The notes under the pieces were generated by a model. That model saw only the letters and a program-made list of their open reading frames with translations, was not told where the DNA came from and ran no database searches. Positions 25,226 through 31,975 of a DNA stretch of 64,000 nucleotides are shown here, in pieces. This DNA is from a virus. The DNA lies in the IMG/VR virus record IMGVR_UViG_3300047552_001147, positions 30,507 to 94,506 of that record; one strand, 5' to 3'. Within the stretch, counting starts at the first letter, position 1. The number at the start of each line of letters is the position of its first letter. The position numbers and the translations under genes were made by a program.

Positions 25226-26086
25226 CTAGCGTACCTTGCAGACGATGAGGTTGTTGGGAGGAGTTGTGTTCCAATATGCCGGAATGCTGTTGGTAACAGC
25301 AATCTTGGAGAAGTTGGCCATGAGTTCGTCAAAGCCCTTGGAGAAAATGCCGTGTGTGACGCACAAGGCGATATTGCTCACCGGGACTTTTGCGTCTTGT
25401 AGCGCCTTCGAGATCGCGATGAAGGTTGCGCCCCCATCACAGATGTCGTCGACGATGATGTAGTTGTGATCCGGAAATACCGGATCACATAGTTTGGCTG
25501 AAAGGCTGCGGACTCCGTCTTTTTCCGTGCGCTTCTTCAGCGCTTGGATCATCGGGTAGTCTCTGCCTTCGAGTACCTTGGGTACCCAAGAAGATGCGCC
25601 AGCGTCAGGGATGACAATGGTGCAATCCTTTTTGCCCGCAGTAACCTCGCGCACGAGCCACGGGGTTACGTCATTTTCCTTAGCATTGTCCAGCAATGCC
25701 AGCATCGCCGGAGAGTGTGGACGCAGCACCCTCACCCGCTCGAATTTCATCGAGTTGATGATCCGGCAGTTGATGCGAAGGTCGTTCGCCTCCCCTGGCC
25801 TGAATGCTCTGTCAGATCTGCTGGCAGACATGTACGTGATTTCCAGGTCTGTCAGCGCCGGGTACGCTTCTTTGAGCTGAGCAAGCAACAAGAGATAGTC
25901 CCCGGTCTGGATACCGGCAATTACGCGCGTAGCCCTGTGATTGAATTCGTTCAGGGACACGCGATCGCTTGGCTTTTCGAAGTGCACATGCCCGTCCGGG
26001 AATCGCGAAAAAGGGACCCTTTCCAGCTGTATAGGATTGTATACGGGATCAATGTCGTGATCATCCAGATCGTCGTAGTGACTCAT
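25226..26086 (-). CDS. PRPP-synthetase-family enzyme (Prs or Adps-like)
   Basis: The 286-residue product has the phosphoribosyl-pyrophosphate synthetase layout: SRSDRAFRPGEA (the Arg/Asp loop), VIPDAGASSW, and the PRPP-loop equivalent VDDICDGGATF. It is slightly shorter than cellular Prs (about 310). Prs makes PRPP from ribose 5-phosphate and ATP. The NARP1 homologue Adps instead pyrophosphorylates ADP-ribose. The stop is two bases from the next start, so the pair is one unit. A perfect palindrome with 10-bp arms lies in the gene at 25465-25489. Confidence 0.82.
   Translation of the reverse strand: MSHYDDLDDHDIDPVYNPIQLERVPFSRFPDGHVHFEKPSDRVSLNEFNHRATRVIAGIQTGDYLLLLAQLKEAYPALTDLEITYMSASRSDRAFRPGEANDLRINCRIINSMKFERVRVLRPHSPAMLALLDNAKENDVTPWLVREVTAGKKDCTIVIPDAGASSWVPKVLEGRDYPMIQALKKRTEKDGVRSLSAKLCDPVFPDHNYIIVDDICDGGATFIAISKALQDAKVPVSNIALCVTHGIFSKGFDELMANFSKIAVTNSIPAYWNTTPPNNLIVCKVR
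25465..25489. repeat. Perfect 21-bp palindrome, extended to 10-bp arms
   Basis: TGTGATCCGG, AAATA, CCGGATCACA. The core (25467-25487) matches the consensus TGATCCG-N7-CGGATCA exactly. It lies about 240 bases before the end of the PRPP-synthetase-like gene. Confidence 0.75.
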
Positions 26087-26397
26087 GCGCGTCTCCCTTT
26101 AGGGTATTTTTGGTGACGGCGCCTCTTGTTGATGAGGGCCTGGTTTGGGTTTCGTATGTTGTACTCTTTGCGGTACGCTTTGCTTTCTCTGTTTTCACAG
26201 CATCCGCTGCAATTGTGGATGCCTTTGATGTAGCCAGCGGCTATGGACCAGCATCCCCACTCCGGTGTGATGGCTTGTGGATAGTTACACCAGGTTGGCT
26301 GGCGGTACATTTTGATAAACTGCCCGACAGTTACGCCAGGCTGTTTATACGCAGCTTCCCGCTCTTCATCAGAGAGCTTGTGAAAGAAGGGTTTCAT
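26083..26397 (-). CDS. Small protein with Cys cluster and basic tail (104 aa)
   Basis: The C-terminal half contains CSGCC and further Lys/Arg-rich sequence (NKRRRHQKYPKGRR). This could be a zinc-stabilised nucleic-acid-binding protein such as an HNH-like fragment, but the HNH core is not seen. It overlaps the PRPP-synthetase-like gene by 4 bases. Confidence 0.5.
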   Translation of the reverse strand: MKPFFHKLSDEEREAAYKQPGVTVGQFIKMYRQPTWCNYPQAITPEWGCWSIAAGYIKGIHNCSGCCENRESKAYRKEYNIRNPNQALINKRRRHQKYPKGRRA

Positions 26398-26840
26398 CAG
26401 TAGTAGCCCACGATTTCTTTGCAGTCTCGACAGATCAGTGCCCAGTAGCCGGGCTTAGGTCTGCCGAATAGTCGCGCCCAGAAAGCTTTCCATCCCCACC
26501 AGTCACGGCACACCTGATTAGGGAGGAACTCTTCAAACGGGGCGTTGCACAGAGGACAAAAGTCCGGATCTTGCACAAGCACCGCAATCCGCGTGCTGCA
26601 GTGCAGCGTCAAAAACTCGGCCTCGTAGCGCTTGCTTTTAGACAGGACACAGATGTACACCTTACCGTTATCGGCGGTAAATCCCTGAACCTCGAAAATC
26701 TGTGTCGCTGACATCACCGGATCGTAGATGAGATCCCCGACATCTACGTCAGACGCATCAATAAGCTGAATATGATAGAGGCGGTCGCCGCTAGCATCTG
26801 CCTTCATCGTGCCGTCGAAGTATTCGCTGACACGAATCAT
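26397..26840 (-). CDS. Zinc-ribbon protein (147 aa)
   Basis: ATG 26840 overlaps the upstream stop (ATGA). The N-terminal 85 residues are beta-rich. The C-terminal part has CPLC and CRDC flanking a Trp-rich segment. Unknown function. Confidence 0.5.
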   Translation of the reverse strand: MIRVSEYFDGTMKADASGDRLYHIQLIDASDVDVGDLIYDPVMSATQIFEVQGFTADNGKVYICVLSKSKRYEAEFLTLHCSTRIAVLVQDPDFCPLCNAPFEEFLPNQVCRDWWGWKAFWARLFGRPKPGYWALICRDCKEIVGYY

Positions 26841-27031
26841 TTCTTCACCTTTTCCAGGTGCCGCTTGTTCCAGGCGGAGAGCTTCCAATCCCGCTGCGAC
26901 CGTTTCGTGCACGTCTTGTTTCCACACTTGACGTACGCGATCTCGCCGTTGCCGAAGTAAGCGACAATCAGCGGGTGGTACCCGCAGTCGTGGCAATCCT
27001 CGACGTAGTTTGTGTGTTGTGTTCTAGTCAT
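26837..27031 (-). CDS. Lar-like mini zinc ribbon (64 aa)
   Basis: CHDCG and CGNKTC followed by SAWNKRH resemble the Lar-type layout of two Cys pairs and Trp-Asn-x-Arg. It is a second such protein besides the one at 8879. An anti-restriction function is possible but untested. Confidence 0.5.
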   Translation of the reverse strand: MTRTQHTNYVEDCHDCGYHPLIVAYFGNGEIAYVKCGNKTCTKRSQRDWKLSAWNKRHLEKVKK

Positions 27032-27240
27032 TTCTGACTCCTTTCTGAATAATCACAATACCACTCGAAATCGTTAGTCCACATTCTCTGTCTTCTAATG
27101 GCATAGTGGCGGGTGACCCACTCTAGCCACACAAGCGACCCGTCTTTCAGGAAGACAGGCAGCAGCGCGAATTGCTTCTTGACTATTTTGGTCTCTTTCG
27201 AGATCTTGTCTATTTGTGGGAATCCTTGGTACAGTTTCAT
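27028..27240 (-). CDS. Small protein, tandem paralogue 1 (70 aa)
   Basis: The sequence MKLYQGFPQ ... FALLPVFLKDGSLVWLEWV matches its neighbour at 27249 in order and spacing. It reads as a small beta sheet. The two genes are adjacent and likely arose by duplication. Unknown function. Confidence 0.55.
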   Translation of the reverse strand: MKLYQGFPQIDKISKETKIVKKQFALLPVFLKDGSLVWLEWVTRHYAIRRQRMWTNDFEWYCDYSERSQK

Positions 27241-27248
27241 GGCTTTAC

Positions 27249-27443
27249 CTAGCCCTTAATGCGCTCGCGGCGCACACAGACCCACGAGGATTGGTCAAAG
27301 ATACCGCGATCGAGCGTCCAGCGGACGGTCTCGAGCCAGACGATGTCGCCGTTCGACATCTTCGTTGGGAGCAGAGCAAATCGATTGATGATGATCCTCT
27401 CGGGGCTGTGCTCAGCAATGGGGAGTCCTCGCCAGAGCTTCAC
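27249..27443 (-). CDS. Small protein, tandem paralogue 2 (64 aa)
   Basis: MKLWRGLPI ... FALLPTKMSNGDIVWLETV aligns with the 27028 gene across most of its length. The conserved core is MKL-aromatic-x-G-x-P, FALLP, and DG/GD-x-VWLE. Unknown function. Confidence 0.55.
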   Translation of the reverse strand: MKLWRGLPIAEHSPERIIINRFALLPTKMSNGDIVWLETVRWTLDRGIFDQSSWVCVRRERIKG

Positions 27444-27997
27444 GACTGCACCTCGCCTTCCTTGCGGACAGCAGCGGATTTCAGGCTAACGATCAGGTCG
27501 AACGTTTTTCTGGTGACTACCGTGAACACCTCGCCCCGGTAGCTTCGCATACCGACCGTGCAGAGTCCCGGATCGTCTCCGGGGATCAAAAAGGTCGCGA
27601 TCTCCCTCAGCGCGTTCCGCATCAGATCACGCTCAGACATGGTGCTGGAAAGTTCGCTCCGCAGCCGCTCCATCTCCAACCAATCTTTGTGCGCAGCTCC
27701 TTGCTGATCTCGATAGCTTGTATAGGTGACTTTCTGTAGCCGCTCGACCTCGGCCTTGAGGGCGTCGCGCTCGGCGTACAGCTCGCTCTGCGACATGAAC
27801 CGCAGGCGTGTGTCGATGTCCTTCTTGAGTTCCGCAACCTCGGCGCGCAGCTTCTCGTTCTCCTCCGCCGCGTCGAGCAGCGCGGGGGCGGCGTTGAGGA
27901 TCGTGAACGTCAGATCTTCGCGCAGCGTGACGTTCACCGGGCCTTTGAGGCGATCAAGCGCAGCCCGCAGCGCCTGCGTGTCGAGATTCGCGGTCAT
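27440..27997 (-). CDS. Coiled-coil protein (185 aa)
   Basis: ATG 27997 overlaps the upstream stop (ATGA). Residues about 40-115 form a long coiled coil (EENEKLRAEVAELKKDID and so on). The N-terminus resembles small phage proteins with a helical domain, and the C-terminus is beta-rich. Unknown function. Confidence 0.55.
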   Translation of the reverse strand: MTANLDTQALRAALDRLKGPVNVTLREDLTFTILNAAPALLDAAEENEKLRAEVAELKKDIDTRLRFMSQSELYAERDALKAEVERLQKVTYTSYRDQQGAAHKDWLEMERLRSELSSTMSERDLMRNALREIATFLIPGDDPGLCTVGMRSYRGEVFTVVTRKTFDLIVSLKSAAVRKEGEVQS

Positions 27998-28257
27998 GAT
28001 TGCTCCTTGGCGGCGAGGGCACGAATGAGTTGCGCCGCGTCGTATCCGCCCATTGGCCTCGACCATCCCATTCCCTCTAAGTGTGAGGCTATCTCCTCGA
28101 ACGCCTGCCTGCGCGCCTCCCGCAGCGCGTCGAGCACGATGCGGAGGTCGGCGCACTCGATATGGCAATGCTGCGAGAGGCGACCGGGGCGCAGTCGCTT
28201 CTCTAGTCTCTCCCTCGCCTGCGCGAGCTCATCGTCCGGCTTACAGTGGTTTTCCAT
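27994..28257 (-). CDS. Small helical protein (87 aa)
   Basis: Helical, with Cys at 5, 31 and 35 and the segment LRIVLDALREARRQA. It overlaps both neighbours. Unknown function. Confidence 0.5.
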   Translation of the reverse strand: MENHCKPDDELAQARERLEKRLRPGRLSQHCHIECADLRIVLDALREARRQAFEEIASHLEGMGWSRPMGGYDAAQLIRALAAKEQS

Positions 28258-28453
28258 TGTGTCTCCCTTGTGGTTGGTTGTAGCCCAGAGCGAACGCCGC
28301 CGACAGCAACGACATCGTTGCCGGACTGATCGGTTTACGCTCCTTGATTGCTTCGCTGAACTGTTCGCGCTCCAGCCGCGCCTGTTCTTTGGCTAGCTGG
28401 CGGGCGATCTTGCGCTTTTCCTTGTCGCCACCGTGCTTGTAATCAATAGTCAT
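28241..28453 (-). CDS. Small basic helical protein (70 aa)
   Basis: ATG 28453 has the site AAGGA eight bases upstream; an in-frame start 18 bases earlier is less favoured. The first half is a charged helix (KEKRKIARQLAKEQ). Unknown function. Confidence 0.5.
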   Translation of the reverse strand: MTIDYKHGGDKEKRKIARQLAKEQARLEREQFSEAIKERKPISPATMSLLSAAFALGYNQPQGRHNGKPL

Positions 28454-28661
28454 TGTAGTCCTTCTGCTCAAGTTTTACGGATAGCTGCTCAATCGACGAT
28501 TTGATCAGCGCGTCGTACTCGTGAAAAAACGCTTGGTGAAGGGCCAGTGCCAGCGCCGCTTGTGACGGCACTGGCTGACCAGCCTTCTTCAATCTTCTTA
28601 TGACCTTTTTCGCGCAATCTATTGCGTTGTGGCCAGGCCGCTGGTTCTTGCGTTTTACCAT
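28443..28661 (-). CDS. Small hypothetical protein (72 aa)
   Basis: A basic N-terminus (VKRKNQRPGHN) is followed by helices. It overlaps neighbours by 7 to 11 bases. Unknown function. Confidence 0.5.
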   Translation of the reverse strand: MVKRKNQRPGHNAIDCAKKVIRRLKKAGQPVPSQAALALALHQAFFHEYDALIKSSIEQLSVKLEQKDYNDY

Positions 28662-28912
28662 TTGTTCTTTGGTAGGATCACCATATCACCGGTGTCAAAG
28701 TCAAGTTCAAGCACTACGCACTCACCGAAATCTGTCCAGGGTTCCAGCTTGTCCAGGATTCTATTCCGCCGACGCTCGATGATGTCCGCTCTCTCGTTAT
28801 CGTCTAACAGCTCTGAATTACCTCCGCCGATGTCTCTCGCCAGTTTTTCTGCGGCCTGCACCGCCCCATCGTGGAACCCGTCGGGGTCCTTTATGTAGAA
28901 ACGTACCTTCAT
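28655..28912 (-). CDS. Small alpha/beta protein (85 aa)
   Basis: Begins with a beta strand (MKVRFYIKDPDGFHD), continues helical, and ends with strands (CVVLELDFDTGDMVIL). This looks like a compact two-layer fold. Unknown function. Confidence 0.5.
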   Translation of the reverse strand: MKVRFYIKDPDGFHDGAVQAAEKLARDIGGGNSELLDDNERADIIERRRNRILDKLEPWTDFGECVVLELDFDTGDMVILPKNKW

Positions 28913-29223
28913 CTCTTCCTCAACTTCTCCAGCTTTTTCAGGTATTCTTGTTCCATCTCCTTGTATTCCACCACGAGGGCTTTCAGGGCCAGATCGTAAG
29001 CATCTGTGTCTACATCTGGGTTACCGCTGTAGCGGTGTAGAACAGCGGCAGCGATCCGCTCATTTAAGCGGTTTCTATCTATGCGCAGAACTGAGCGTGT
29101 CATGCAGAGCTGCCTGTCGTGATACTCGCAGTAGTCATCCGAGTACTCGCAAACATCCCGCTCGCACTCCTTCCACTCCCTGAATATCCCAGCAGGTCCG
29201 TCATGTTTGCATTTACGTGACAT
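28909..29223 (-). CDS. Small Cys-containing protein (104 aa)
   Basis: Five Cys residues in the first 40 positions suggest a metal site. The C-terminal 40 residues form a Lys/Glu-rich coiled coil. Unknown function. Confidence 0.5.
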   Translation of the reverse strand: MSRKCKHDGPAGIFREWKECERDVCEYSDDYCEYHDRQLCMTRSVLRIDRNRLNERIAAAVLHRYSGNPDVDTDAYDLALKALVVEYKEMEQEYLKKLEKLRKR

Positions 29224-29494
29224 TGGGTGGTAATCTCCATTTAAGGTGCCATTTCTCTAGGAAGGCCTTTGCAGGAGCAGGGTCGGCCCCTTCCTCTATG
29301 CTGCAATAGATCCCTTCCCAGAATTCGGTATCGTAGATGTACCACAGATCAAAGAAATCCATGGTAGCGTCAACTGATGGGAGAGAGTCCCACAGCGACT
29401 CAATCTCGTAGTTTGAGACACCCGCTAGTCTGCGGATGTAGTCAATACCTGACTCGTCTTCGTGTTGCGATAGTCGTCTAACGTTTAGTACCAT
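29213..29494 (-). CDS. Small acidic protein (93 aa)
   Basis: Rich in Asp, Glu and aromatic residues (DLWYIYDTEFWEGIY). Acidic small early proteins can act as DNA mimics or inhibitors, but nothing specific is visible. Overlaps its upstream gene by 17 bases. Confidence 0.45.
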   Translation of the reverse strand: MVLNVRRLSQHEDESGIDYIRRLAGVSNYEIESLWDSLPSVDATMDFFDLWYIYDTEFWEGIYCSIEEGADPAPAKAFLEKWHLKWRLPPNVT

Positions 29495-29816
29495 TTTTCC
29501 GTTGCCCGCTGATCCTCACATCACCCGCCTGAATTAGCTTCCATCCTTTCTTTGATAGGTCCTTACGAATTCGCCGACTGACGACAGCCGGAGTACCAGA
29601 CAGGTATTTGACGTAACCGTATTCCGTGGGGTCAGTGAAACCAGCAACGAACTTCGCGGCAACACGAAAGCTCATGTATTCAGTTCCATGGTCTTTGTGA
29701 AACCAGTCAACGTTGGCGAGAGCTGACCAAATCTCTTTGTCCAGCTCAGGCTCGTCGTAGATCTTCTCCCCGTAGAGGGCATCAAGATCGTTGAGTATTT
29801 GCAGTTTGTGCTTCAT
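29478..29816 (-). CDS. Small hypothetical protein (112 aa)
   Basis: The N-terminal half is helical and acidic. The C-terminal half (AVVSRRIRKDLSKKGWKLI) is basic and may form a winged-helix-like end. Unknown function. Confidence 0.45.
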   Translation of the reverse strand: MKHKLQILNDLDALYGEKIYDEPELDKEIWSALANVDWFHKDHGTEYMSFRVAAKFVAGFTDPTEYGYVKYLSGTPAVVSRRIRKDLSKKGWKLIQAGDVRISGQRKNGTKR

Positions 29817-30175
29817 TCCAACGCCTTTATCAGTGCTTCTAGCTGATCTACTTTGACTTCTATTCTGGACTTACACGCCGACCTGGCATGTAGAACCATG
29901 TTCTTTATGTATGTCAGGTCGGCTTTTGGTTTCCCGTTGTTGAAGATGATGGCGGTGAGTTTTGCAACTTCTTCACACATCTCTGTGTGCATTCGGCGAG
30001 AGTCCACAAGATCTCTCTCCAACTCCCTAACCAAGGTCATATGCTCATCGTACAGGACATAAGCACCGGCGCGGTTCTCTGTCATGTACGGCCAAGCGTG
30101 GAAGTTATCGTCGTGAGCAATTTCAGGATCGTATCGATCAATCCCGGCAGGGATACGGTCTTGATTACCACTCAC
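29813..30175 (-). CDS. Small helical protein (120 aa)
   Basis: GTG start overlapping the upstream stop (GTGA). Residues 45-75 form a probable coiled coil. Unknown function. Confidence 0.45.
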   Translation of the reverse strand: MSGNQDRIPAGIDRYDPEIAHDDNFHAWPYMTENRAGAYVLYDEHMTLVRELERDLVDSRRMHTEMCEEVAKLTAIIFNNGKPKADLTYIKNMVLHARSACKSRIEVKVDQLEALIKALE

Positions 30176-30489
30176 GATACTTTACCTTCAGCCTTGGCGA
30201 GGGCGGCATTGATGACTGAGTAGAGTTCTGAATGTTCGTCAGAGTCGTCCCCAGCGAACATCTCAGCCACTTGTCGCAACGCCTCATACATCTCTGGTGC
30301 AGCGGCGATCAGGTCGAGGTTTGCGTTCTCTTCATCCGGACTACGCAGGTGCCGTGAATATTTTGAAGATGCCGGGCACGCAACTATCCCACGATCCGCA
30401 CCGCATATGAAAAACCGCGTTTCAGCCACTCCAACAGAGTTAAGCCAGCCGCGACGCCACGGCCCCTTTGTGAAGCCAGGTCTACTCAT
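30172..30489 (-). CDS. Widespread small phage protein (FTKGPW / LIAAAPEMYEAL type)
   Basis: The N-terminal FTKGPWRR and the C-terminal segment NLDLIAAAPEMYEALRQVAE are the signature of a small protein seen in many phages and prophages. Its function is not known. It overlaps neighbours by 4 bases. Confidence 0.6.
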   Translation of the reverse strand: MSRPGFTKGPWRRGWLNSVGVAETRFFICGADRGIVACPASSKYSRHLRSPDEENANLDLIAAAPEMYEALRQVAEMFAGDDSDEHSELYSVINAALAKAEGKVS

Positions 30490-30686
30490 TTCACCGGTTC
30501 CTTGATTTTGAACTGAGTCTCTCCTGTTTTCGGATCAACAACCCATTCGGCATATCCCTTCTCAATGAGCTCGTCCCTAATCTGCTTAACCTTGCCACAA
30601 GTGCCGGCTACGTGGAATAAGGCAAACAACGCAGATCCAGCTGCGAGTCCGACACAGATTCCGTTGATAAAGCGGGAGTCACTCAC
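30486..30686 (-). CDS. Membrane protein, tandem paralogue 3 (66 aa)
   Basis: GTG 30686 overlaps the upstream stop (GTGA). One membrane helix (NGICVGLAAGSALFALFHVAG) is followed by a conserved tail, ELIEKGYAEWVVDPKTGETQ then FKIKEPVK. The tail is shared with the two genes upstream. See the finding on the triplet. Confidence 0.6.
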   Translation of the reverse strand: MSDSRFINGICVGLAAGSALFALFHVAGTCGKVKQIRDELIEKGYAEWVVDPKTGETQFKIKEPVK

Positions 30687-30898
30687 TTGAGGCACTCCTT
30701 GATTTTGAGTTCCGTTCTGCCTGTCACCGAATCGACAACTACCCACTCGGCGTAGCCGCGCTCGATCAGGCGACGTTCCATCTGCTCGGCAGTCCAGTCA
30801 CGGGCGCTCGACTTGCCTTGGTAGAAGCCAATCACGAACATCGCGACCAGCGCAACCGCAAACAGCGCAATGACCGACCAAGTAGTTTCGTACTTCAT
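30683..30898 (-). CDS. Membrane protein, tandem paralogue 2 (71 aa)
   Basis: ATG 30898 overlaps the upstream stop (ATGA). A membrane helix (WSVIALFAVALVAMFVIGF) precedes the same conserved tail, RLIERGYAEWVVVDSVTG then KIKECLK. The three genes clearly arose by duplication. Confidence 0.6.
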   Translation of the reverse strand: MKYETTWSVIALFAVALVAMFVIGFYQGKSSARDWTAEQMERRLIERGYAEWVVVDSVTGRTELKIKECLK

Positions 30899-31098
30899 TT
30901 GACACACTCCTTGATTTTGAATTCTGTTTTTCCAGTGCGCGGATCTACGATGACCCACTCAGCATAGCCCCGATCCACTAGAACCTTGTTAAGTTCCCGA
31001 CTCTTGCCGTCGAAGTGCGAGGTAGCGCAGATCATTGTGATGAAGAAGGTAAGCACGGCGCCTGTGACAAGCCCCGGAATGAACCCGTCGCTGCTCAT
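30895..31098 (-). CDS. Membrane protein, tandem paralogue 1 (67 aa)
   Basis: A membrane helix (PGLVTGAVLTFFITMICA) precedes the conserved tail, VLVDRGYAEWVIVDPRTG then FKIKECVK. The C-terminal tail is nearly identical across the triplet, whereas the helix differs. Confidence 0.6.
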   Translation of the reverse strand: MSSDGFIPGLVTGAVLTFFITMICATSHFDGKSRELNKVLVDRGYAEWVIVDPRTGKTEFKIKECVK

Positions 31099-31304
31099 TT
31101 CGCACCGTCCTTCGCCAGTTCCGCGAGTAGGGCGTCGGCGGCTTCCACCGCAAGACGCGCGTTGTTCTTTGCGAACCCATCGAAGTCCGCAGGAACTCCA
31201 ACATCAGCCAGCATGGCCTTCGCCATCTCCAGCGCAAACACTTCACGCTTTGTCATATCGCTTGCATAGCGATAGCCGTTGAATCCGTCTACTTCTTTGC
31301 TCAT
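31095..31304 (-). CDS. Small helical protein (69 aa)
   Basis: Contains MTKREVFALEMAKAML, reminiscent of a common small phage protein, then Ala-rich helices. Unknown function. Confidence 0.5.
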   Translation of the reverse strand: MSKEVDGFNGYRYASDMTKREVFALEMAKAMLADVGVPADFDGFAKNNARLAVEAADALLAELAKDGAK

Positions 31305-31510
31305 GATTTTTTACCTTCCTTGTTGCGTTGGTTTTCTTTACTCTTTTCGATGACCACTGTCAGGCAGTCACCACAGATATCCAATACCTGCCATGTCTTA
31401 AAGAAGAACTCGTTCTCCCTTTTCTCCTGGAGGCGGAATTGGCCAGCGAGGTCCCACTCGTCGTCGACATCCTTACAGCAAAAATCACAAGAGATGATCT
31501 TTGTTCGCAT
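31301..31510 (-). CDS. Small zinc-binding protein (69 aa)
   Basis: CDFCC near the N-terminus and CGDC near residue 46 form a Cys4 site enclosing a beta-rich loop. A charged helix closes the protein. Unknown function. Confidence 0.5.
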   Translation of the reverse strand: MRTKIISCDFCCKDVDDEWDLAGQFRLQEKRENEFFFKTWQVLDICGDCLTVVIEKSKENQRNKEGKKS

Positions 31511-31511
31511 T

Positions 31512-31628
31512 TTACAGGTTCCTACAGAATTTGATTAGGGCAGCGAAAGCTACCAGGACAGTGGTGAACAGGAAAAGTTCCGCAGCAATTGGTAGGATCA
31601 ATTTTACGTAGTGCTTGATGACCGTCAT
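31512..31628 (-). CDS. Tiny membrane protein (38 aa)
   Basis: The ATG at 31628 overlaps the upstream stop (ATGA), and the TAA ends one base before the next start codon. After a basic head (MTVIKHYVK) it is hydrophobic almost throughout (LILPIAAELFLFTTVLVAFA). The exact fit between neighbours supports it as a gene. Function unknown. Confidence 0.5.
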   Translation of the reverse strand: MTVIKHYVKLILPIAAELFLFTTVLVAFAALIKFCRNL

Positions 31629-31819
31629 TTGGACTCTTGGTAGAACCAGCCACGGTCAAAGTCTTTGCCAGCCGCTTCCCGGTAGCCGGCAACACGCTTC
31701 TCAGCGTAGTCCTCCATAGCACGGGCGACCTCTACATCGAGATCGGTGTACTTGTCCGCCAAGGTCCCAAGAGCCTTACGAGCGGCTGCAAGAGCCTTCA
31801 AACTTACTGTCTCTTTCAT
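31625..31819 (-). CDS. Small helical protein (64 aa), first gene of its operon
   Basis: ATG 31819 has the site AAGGAG nine bases upstream. The sequence is Ala/Lys/Glu-rich and helical. It is the first gene after early box copy C. Unknown function. Confidence 0.55.
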   Translation of the reverse strand: MKETVSLKALAAARKALGTLADKYTDLDVEVARAMEDYAEKRVAGYREAAGKDFDRGWFYQESK

Positions 31820-31859
31820 GTGATGTGCTCCTTAAAAGCAGAAAGTGTTCGGGATCTAA

Positions 31860-31869
31860 GTCTTATGCC
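31860..31869 (-). promoter_or_regulatory. Early box GGCATAAGAC (copy C)
   Basis: The minus strand reads TATGGCATAAGAC, 40 bases upstream of ATG 31819. An extended -10-like TG precedes it. This is the largest intergenic region of the window (31820-31975) and is divergent. Confidence 0.6.
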
Positions 31870-31912
31870 ATATTTGATCAGTTTATTAGTTGTGCAGTCG
31901 CTTTTTGACGGT

Positions 31913-31940
31913 ATCCTGAATTAGATCAGGATCTTTTTTT
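31913..31940 (+). terminator. Leader terminator upstream of the head operon
   Basis: ATCCTGA, six bases, TCAGGAT, then C and seven T. This is a compact factor-independent terminator in the plus direction. It lies in the leader of the 31976 gene and one base before the 21-bp palindrome. The arrangement suggests attenuation or insulation of late transcription. Confidence 0.65.
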
Positions 31941-31941
31941 G

Positions 31942-31962
31942 TGATCCGCTCATTACGGATCA
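31942..31962. repeat. Perfect 21-bp palindrome before the head operon
   Basis: TGATCCG, CTCATTA, CGGATCA. It is intergenic, ends 13 bases before ATG 31976 and directly follows the T-tract of the leader terminator. As the only fully non-coding perfect copy, it is the best evidence for a regulatory site. Confidence 0.75.
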
Positions 31963-31975
31963 AAAAGCGCTTTCT

